Positions 59,762 to 64,000 of a DNA stretch of 64,000 nt are shown here, one piece after another. The first letter of the stretch is position 1. Each line of letters opens with the position of its first letter. The notes beneath the pieces are model-generated. The model worked only from the letters and a program-made list of their open reading frames with translations, ran no database searches and had not been told where the DNA came from. Source of the DNA: Welwitschia mirabilis. Taxonomy: Eukaryota > Gnetophyta > Gnetopsida > Welwitschiales. Position numbers and translations under genes: made by a program. Where the stretch lies: the NCBI GenBank assembly GCA_051453625.1, contig JBOZIK010000001.1, positions 239,559,802-239,623,801 of the forward strand. The letters are read 5' to 3'.

Positions 59762-61055
59762 TCATCGCATAATGTCCTTGGTTTGTGCAGTAAGCTCAAG
59801 TGCAGGGTGAGAAGATGGAGGATGCTCAAGATCAATAAGAAAATGGAGGTCTAATGATATGGAAATAGAATGAACTGTTTTATCTCTCTAAACATGAATA
59901 GCCTCTAGAATTTCGACTGTAACACTCTATTATATGAATACAATGCACTGATGTACATAAACAATCTAATCCTCAAAGTGCTAGACTATCCTCTCAACTA
60001 TCAAAATCCTTTGCTCCAATGTTTGAGTCCTCTAATATAGGGCCTGAATCCTCTGATCTAAAGTCTAGATACCATGATCAACAAAACCTTTGATGGTCTC
60101 AGTGGTATCTACTAAGAGGGCCTAGATTTACTTAAGTATAACTCCAACTACAGGTCTCTGTACTTGAGGTCGCTCTACCTCTTTTAGTATCTTGATGTCC
60201 ATCTCTTAAAGATGGTAAGCAAAAGTCTAAATATGTGAAATGCGCTACTCATCCATGGGCTCTAGTATCCCAAATCATCTAAATAAAGCTAAGAGAAGGC
60301 ATGGATAACCCAAGATCTATAACTGTTATGCCTTTACTATAGACTTAAGTCTTCTCTAGATGAAAGTTGGTAGATCCATCTACTCTCCCTGCTTAAAAGA
60401 TGCCAAAATCTAAAAGTGTGTGATCCTAGCATGACTATCATGAAATGATGAGCTGATATTATGGATCAGCCCTCCGTGAAGTACTTTATATGTGGAAGTA
60501 AACTAAGTAACTAGAACTCCCTGCCTATCTAGTGTCAAATTGGCTAGAATGTCTAATGCAGCGTCATATACACAGTGCTCTTGGTTCCTCCAACCAAATG
60601 AATATTTAAACTCCCTACATCATCTAAATTTGTCATTACTACAACGTGGTACGGAGTATGGCTATCACATGATCCTAAATAAAAGCTACATTCGTGTCAA
60701 CTAGGGGACCATAAGGGTCTGGATGACATTCAATATGCATGGTGTCATAAAACTCTCTCATCTCTGACATATAATATGTTTCATGTGCATTTAAAATCCA
60801 TTGTAACAGAAGATCTAAGAGTCTTTGATTAATCTCAAGCTCTATCTGGCTCATAAAGTCTCTAAAGTAGTACTCAACATAGATAGAGGCTATTTAAATT
60901 GTTAATGATCTACTTTGTCGAGGTGGAGGATGTACAAGATCTGCATGCTCAAACTCTAGTAGCACTAAAGCGCCCACCTCCTACTCTATGGCCTTAGTCT
61001 TAGCCTCAGCCTATCTAGCTCTACACATATAGGGCCTACTCAATTAAAAATACGC
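59762..61055 (-). pseudogene. Decayed unidentified retroelement ORF with C-terminal coiled coil
   Basis: A long coding-like minus-strand frame runs from about 61,055 to a stop at 59,762, interrupted by about a dozen TAG, TAA or TGA codons and one frame change near 60,660. In order it shows SRPYMCRAR and EVGALVLLEFEHADLVHPPP; then YVEYYFRDFMSQIELEINQR and EFYDTMHIECHPDPYGPL; then SFGWRNQEHCVYDAALDIL, GLIHNISSSFHDSHARITHF and KEVERPQVQRP. Near 59,990-60,110 lies a heptad stretch (LDQRIQAL, RTQTLEQRILIVERI). It is less AT-rich than its flanks. It lies between the R1 and R2 repeats. I do not recognise the family; a gag-like or accessory retrotransposon protein is the best guess. Confidence 0.5.
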
Positions 61056-62615
61056 CTAAAAAGGTTACATAAGATTAGATGGACAAGTTCAATACATTGG
61101 ATGGATGCTCAATAATGACCCCCAAAATCAATTAAAAAATGAAAAATTTGATGAAAATACATCTACCTCCCTAAAATTATCAATACATCCCATATTACTT
61201 AGTCATGAAAATAAAATTACGAAATGCACTAAAAATGAAAAAGCAATTTTTTACATGAGCCCCACATAAGGTGAAAATTCGAAGTACTCAAATGGAAAAT
61301 TTAATCCAATAGAGTAGTAGAACACATTGAATGAATCAATTTTCCCTAAAGGATAATTGAATTTTGACCTATGGTTTGCAAGAAATCGAGTGTAAAAGAT
61401 AGAAAGTTAAAATTTCTTTGTAAAGTGCATAACTAATCATAACTTTAAAAATACACAGTGAAAATTAAATCTATAAGTTCCAAATGAAAGAGCGTGAGAA
61501 ATGGATAAACATACGTGAAAACTACAAGTCTAAAGGCTAAAAGCAGGATAAAAAATTGAAAAACAAGAGGTAGAGAAAAAACATACCTCATTTTGTGAAA
61601 TTTGTAGAAAACTTAGGAATCTAAAAGTGAAATTTACTAGAACAAAATCCAAAAGTATTAGCAAGGTTCAAGGGGATCATCGTCTCTTGAAGGAATGGGT
61701 AAAAATGATGACAAAATGGACAAAAATGAGAAAAAAGTGTTTAGGCTACAGTTTTATTGCACTATCATCTACTAATATCATCCATATGACAACCCTTGAA
61801 TGACTCTTAGAAAAAAATTAGACTTTCATCCATTTGGTATCATTTGGATGACCAGGTGGATGATGGAATTTTGAAAATTTTTGCAAAAATAAACATGTTA
61901 GCTAAAAAAGTAAGGCTCAGATATGATCATAAAAGTGTCAGAGTTTATTAGAAAGCTAGGAAAAATAGGAAATGAGAAAGAAAATCATGAAAATCAGGAG
62001 GAAGTGAAAAATTCAAAATAAATGAAAAGTATGGCTGAGGAAAATGAACTAACTAAGCTGAAACTTGATAATAAAGACTAAATAGATGTGCTTGAACTAA
62101 AAAGATAAATAAGATAAAGCGTAGACTTTTAAAAGATACAAGGAATTTCATAAAGCTTAAAACGTAAAGATTTTCTATTTAATTCAAATGCTAAATGAAA
62201 ATGATATTATATAAACAAATAGAAAGGAAACTACTAAATGATAAGATCCTATGTAAAGATGAGAAAATGCAAAAATGACTTTAAAATAACAAACCAAAAA
62301 ACCAAATAAAATCAAAATGAAAATGGATACAAGGAATAAGGAGAAGATTGCTTAGCTATCTTAAATTATAACCTAGAAAACCCCCAAGAAAGAGATCATA
62401 AAGCCACTAAGTAAAAATCATGAAAAAAAGTATAAACTTCATAAATTTCCACTCGAAAAGCCAGTAATTATGATGATACCAAAATTTAACTACTTAGAAC
62501 AATGAATGATAAGATTAAAAGCTACTCAAAAATGAATTCACCTACTCACACCTCATAAACACGTCTGAATCCTCAAAAGTAAAATGATTATGTGGAAATA
62601 CTAAAGTCTAGGAAA
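61056..62615. other. AT-rich region, nothing recognised
   Basis: No stable frame or motif; probably noncoding internal DNA of the element flanked by R1 and R2. It ends at a 100-N gap (62,616-62,715), so linkage to the right-hand part is uncertain. Confidence 0.35.
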
Positions 62616-62715
62616 NNNNNNNNNNNNNNNNNNNNNNNNNNNNNNNNNNNNNNNNNNNNNNNNNNNNNNNNNNNNNNNNNNNNNNNNNNNNNNNNNNNNN
62701 NNNNNNNNNNNNNNN

Positions 62716-63362
62716 AAAAAGTTTCTCATCTAGAAAAGAATCATCAATAATAGAATCATTAGAAGGAGAAAAAAGATAAGATAAATGATCAACAACACAA
62801 TTATGCTTTCTTACTTTATCTATAATGGTCAAATTAAACTCTTGCATAAGGAGGATTCATCTAATCAATCTACCACTAGAATCTTTCTTAGTCATAAGGT
62901 AATAAATAACAACATATTTAGTATAATAATTCATATAAAAGCCTAAAATATAATGTCTAAGTATATCAAGGTAAAAGATGATGGCCAACATTTCCTTCTC
63001 TATAGTAGTATAATTAATTTGAGTTCTAGATATGGATTTATTATGGTAAAATATAACTTTAAAATAATTTTTATATTTTTAATAAATTATCCCACTCATG
63101 ACAAAATTACTCATATCACATATTAATTAAAAATATTTTTTTTAATTGGGTCTTATTACAATAGGAGTATAAGAAATTTTATATTTAAGTCTATTAAAAA
63201 CAAGTTGATATGATTCATTCCATTCAAATTTAGCTTCTTTCTCTAGTAATGAATGGAGGGGTTTATAAATATTTGCATAATTATAAATAAACTAATGGTA
63301 AAAACCACAATGACCAAGAAAATATTTGTTAGATGCATATTTATATAACATTATATTCTTGT
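62716..63362 (-). pseudogene. Ty3/gypsy RT-RNase H fragment
   Basis: The minus strand reads KYFLGHCGFYH (RT connection), then LHSLLEKEAKFEWNESYQLV and YTPIVI. An RNase H body with stops follows, then SGRLIR-stop-ILLMQEFNLTI and VVDHLSYLFSPSNDS before the gap. The order and motifs match gypsy RT thumb to RNase H end. The Trp of LIRW is a stop. Its RT side is cut at about 63,362 by repeat R2, so the element was already broken or was invaded. It differs from E4 in sequence. Confidence 0.8.
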
Positions 63363-64000
63363 CGAATCCTGTCATTCACAAATATATGCACAAATACAAC
63401 ACACAAACATAGATGGAAGTTAACCCAAATGTCATAATCCATTAAAGGCTTAGTCTACAATAAGAGAGTTGATTTCCATGAAAAAATATTGTGTATTATA
63501 CCTATAAAACTACATTTTAATGCAAGAAAGCATCATGCAATACACTTATACAAAGTTAATTTAGGAAAAGGAAATAATAATGCACCTACCCTAAACTAAC
63601 AATGCTCAACCTTGATAAAGGTTGTCTTCATAACCTATATTACTTAAAAAACTATCATCAAATTAGGAGCAAAATAAACTATGAGGATTAAGAACAAATG
63701 AGCATAGTAAATGCGAAAGAAACTTTTTTGCATTATTTGAACCACATCCGTATTACAATGTAGTTACACTTTAATAAATAAAAAACTACTCAACACCAAG
63801 GAAAATGTATCTCTACAATTACAAAGATGAATCTCCTACCTTTAATCTCCTATCATAATAATTTTTGGTGTAAATAAAGAAAAGAAAGAGTTGAGGATAG
63901 GATTGATATTTATTAATACAAATACATAATAAAATAGAAAGATAGGCATGGATAAAACCCTAATAGTTATACTAAGAGAAACAAATAGACAAATGGCAAA
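63363..64000. repeat. Long direct repeat R2 (probable LTR, cut by window end)
   Basis: Same-orientation partner of 58,155-58,800. It abuts the gypsy RT fragment directly and runs off the window. Confidence 0.65.

Noticed and set aside
1-64000. CRISPR arrays, bacterial operons, plasmid or phage features
   Set aside because: Nothing of this kind is visible; the content is plant nuclear repeats, and the direct repeats are LTRs, microsatellites or gap duplicates.

Overview
This window is repeat-rich plant nuclear DNA. It is very AT-rich and broken by 19 or more runs of N. Almost all recognisable sequence is decayed retrotransposon: Ty1/copia, Ty3/gypsy and two kinds of LINE. One short GC-richer island (about 29.6-32.1 kb) carries the only intact-looking gene, a small plant DUF761-domain protein. 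The tRNA-iMet and tRNA-Asp primer sites, the plant LINE domains (DUF4283-like ORF1, endonuclease, RT, zf-RVT) and DUF761 all indicate a land plant. The low GC, the size of the repeat desert and decay dominated by C-to-T and G-to-A changes suggest a large, heavily methylated genome, perhaps a gymnosperm such as a gnetophyte. That placement is inference.

Layout. 1-345: tail and LTR of a copia element (E0). 346-29,640: one minus-strand LINE (family 1, copy A) broken by insertions: a family-2 LINE at about 3.3-5.7 kb, an unidentified 1.4-kb insert at 6.1-7.5 kb, copia element E1 on the plus strand (8,727-20,782) and copia element E3 on the minus strand (about 22.25-28.91 kb). E1 itself contains another LTR element, E2 (16,157-17,906), flanked by a perfect 5-bp target-site duplication. 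29.6-32.1 kb: low-copy island with the DUF761 gene (31,103-31,543, minus). 32.1-38.8 kb: microsatellites, possible SINE pieces and a decayed minus-strand ORF. 38,856-48,149: a complete but dead Athila-like gypsy element (E4, minus) with two LTRs of about 1.36 kb and a tRNA-Asp-type primer site. 48.4-51.5 kb: family-2 LINE on the plus strand. 51.7-55.9 kb: family-1 LINE copy C on the minus strand, which serves as the uninterrupted reference for copy A. 56-58 kb: likely 5' ends of other LTR elements. 58.1-64 kb: two long direct repeats (probable LTRs) around a decayed ORF with a coiled-coil end, and a gypsy RT-RNase H fragment.

No element appears able to move. Integrase and RT catalytic acids are replaced in E1, E3 and E4, and reading frames carry many stops of the TGG-to-TGA, CGA-to-TGA and CAA/CAG-to-TAA/TAG kind. 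Thirteen gaps are exactly 100 N, and most of these are flanked by the same sequence on both sides. Many apparent tandem duplications here are therefore probably unmerged overlapping contigs rather than biology. I found no RNA gene, CRISPR array or novel defence-like system; the most informative content is the nested-insertion history and its decay pattern.
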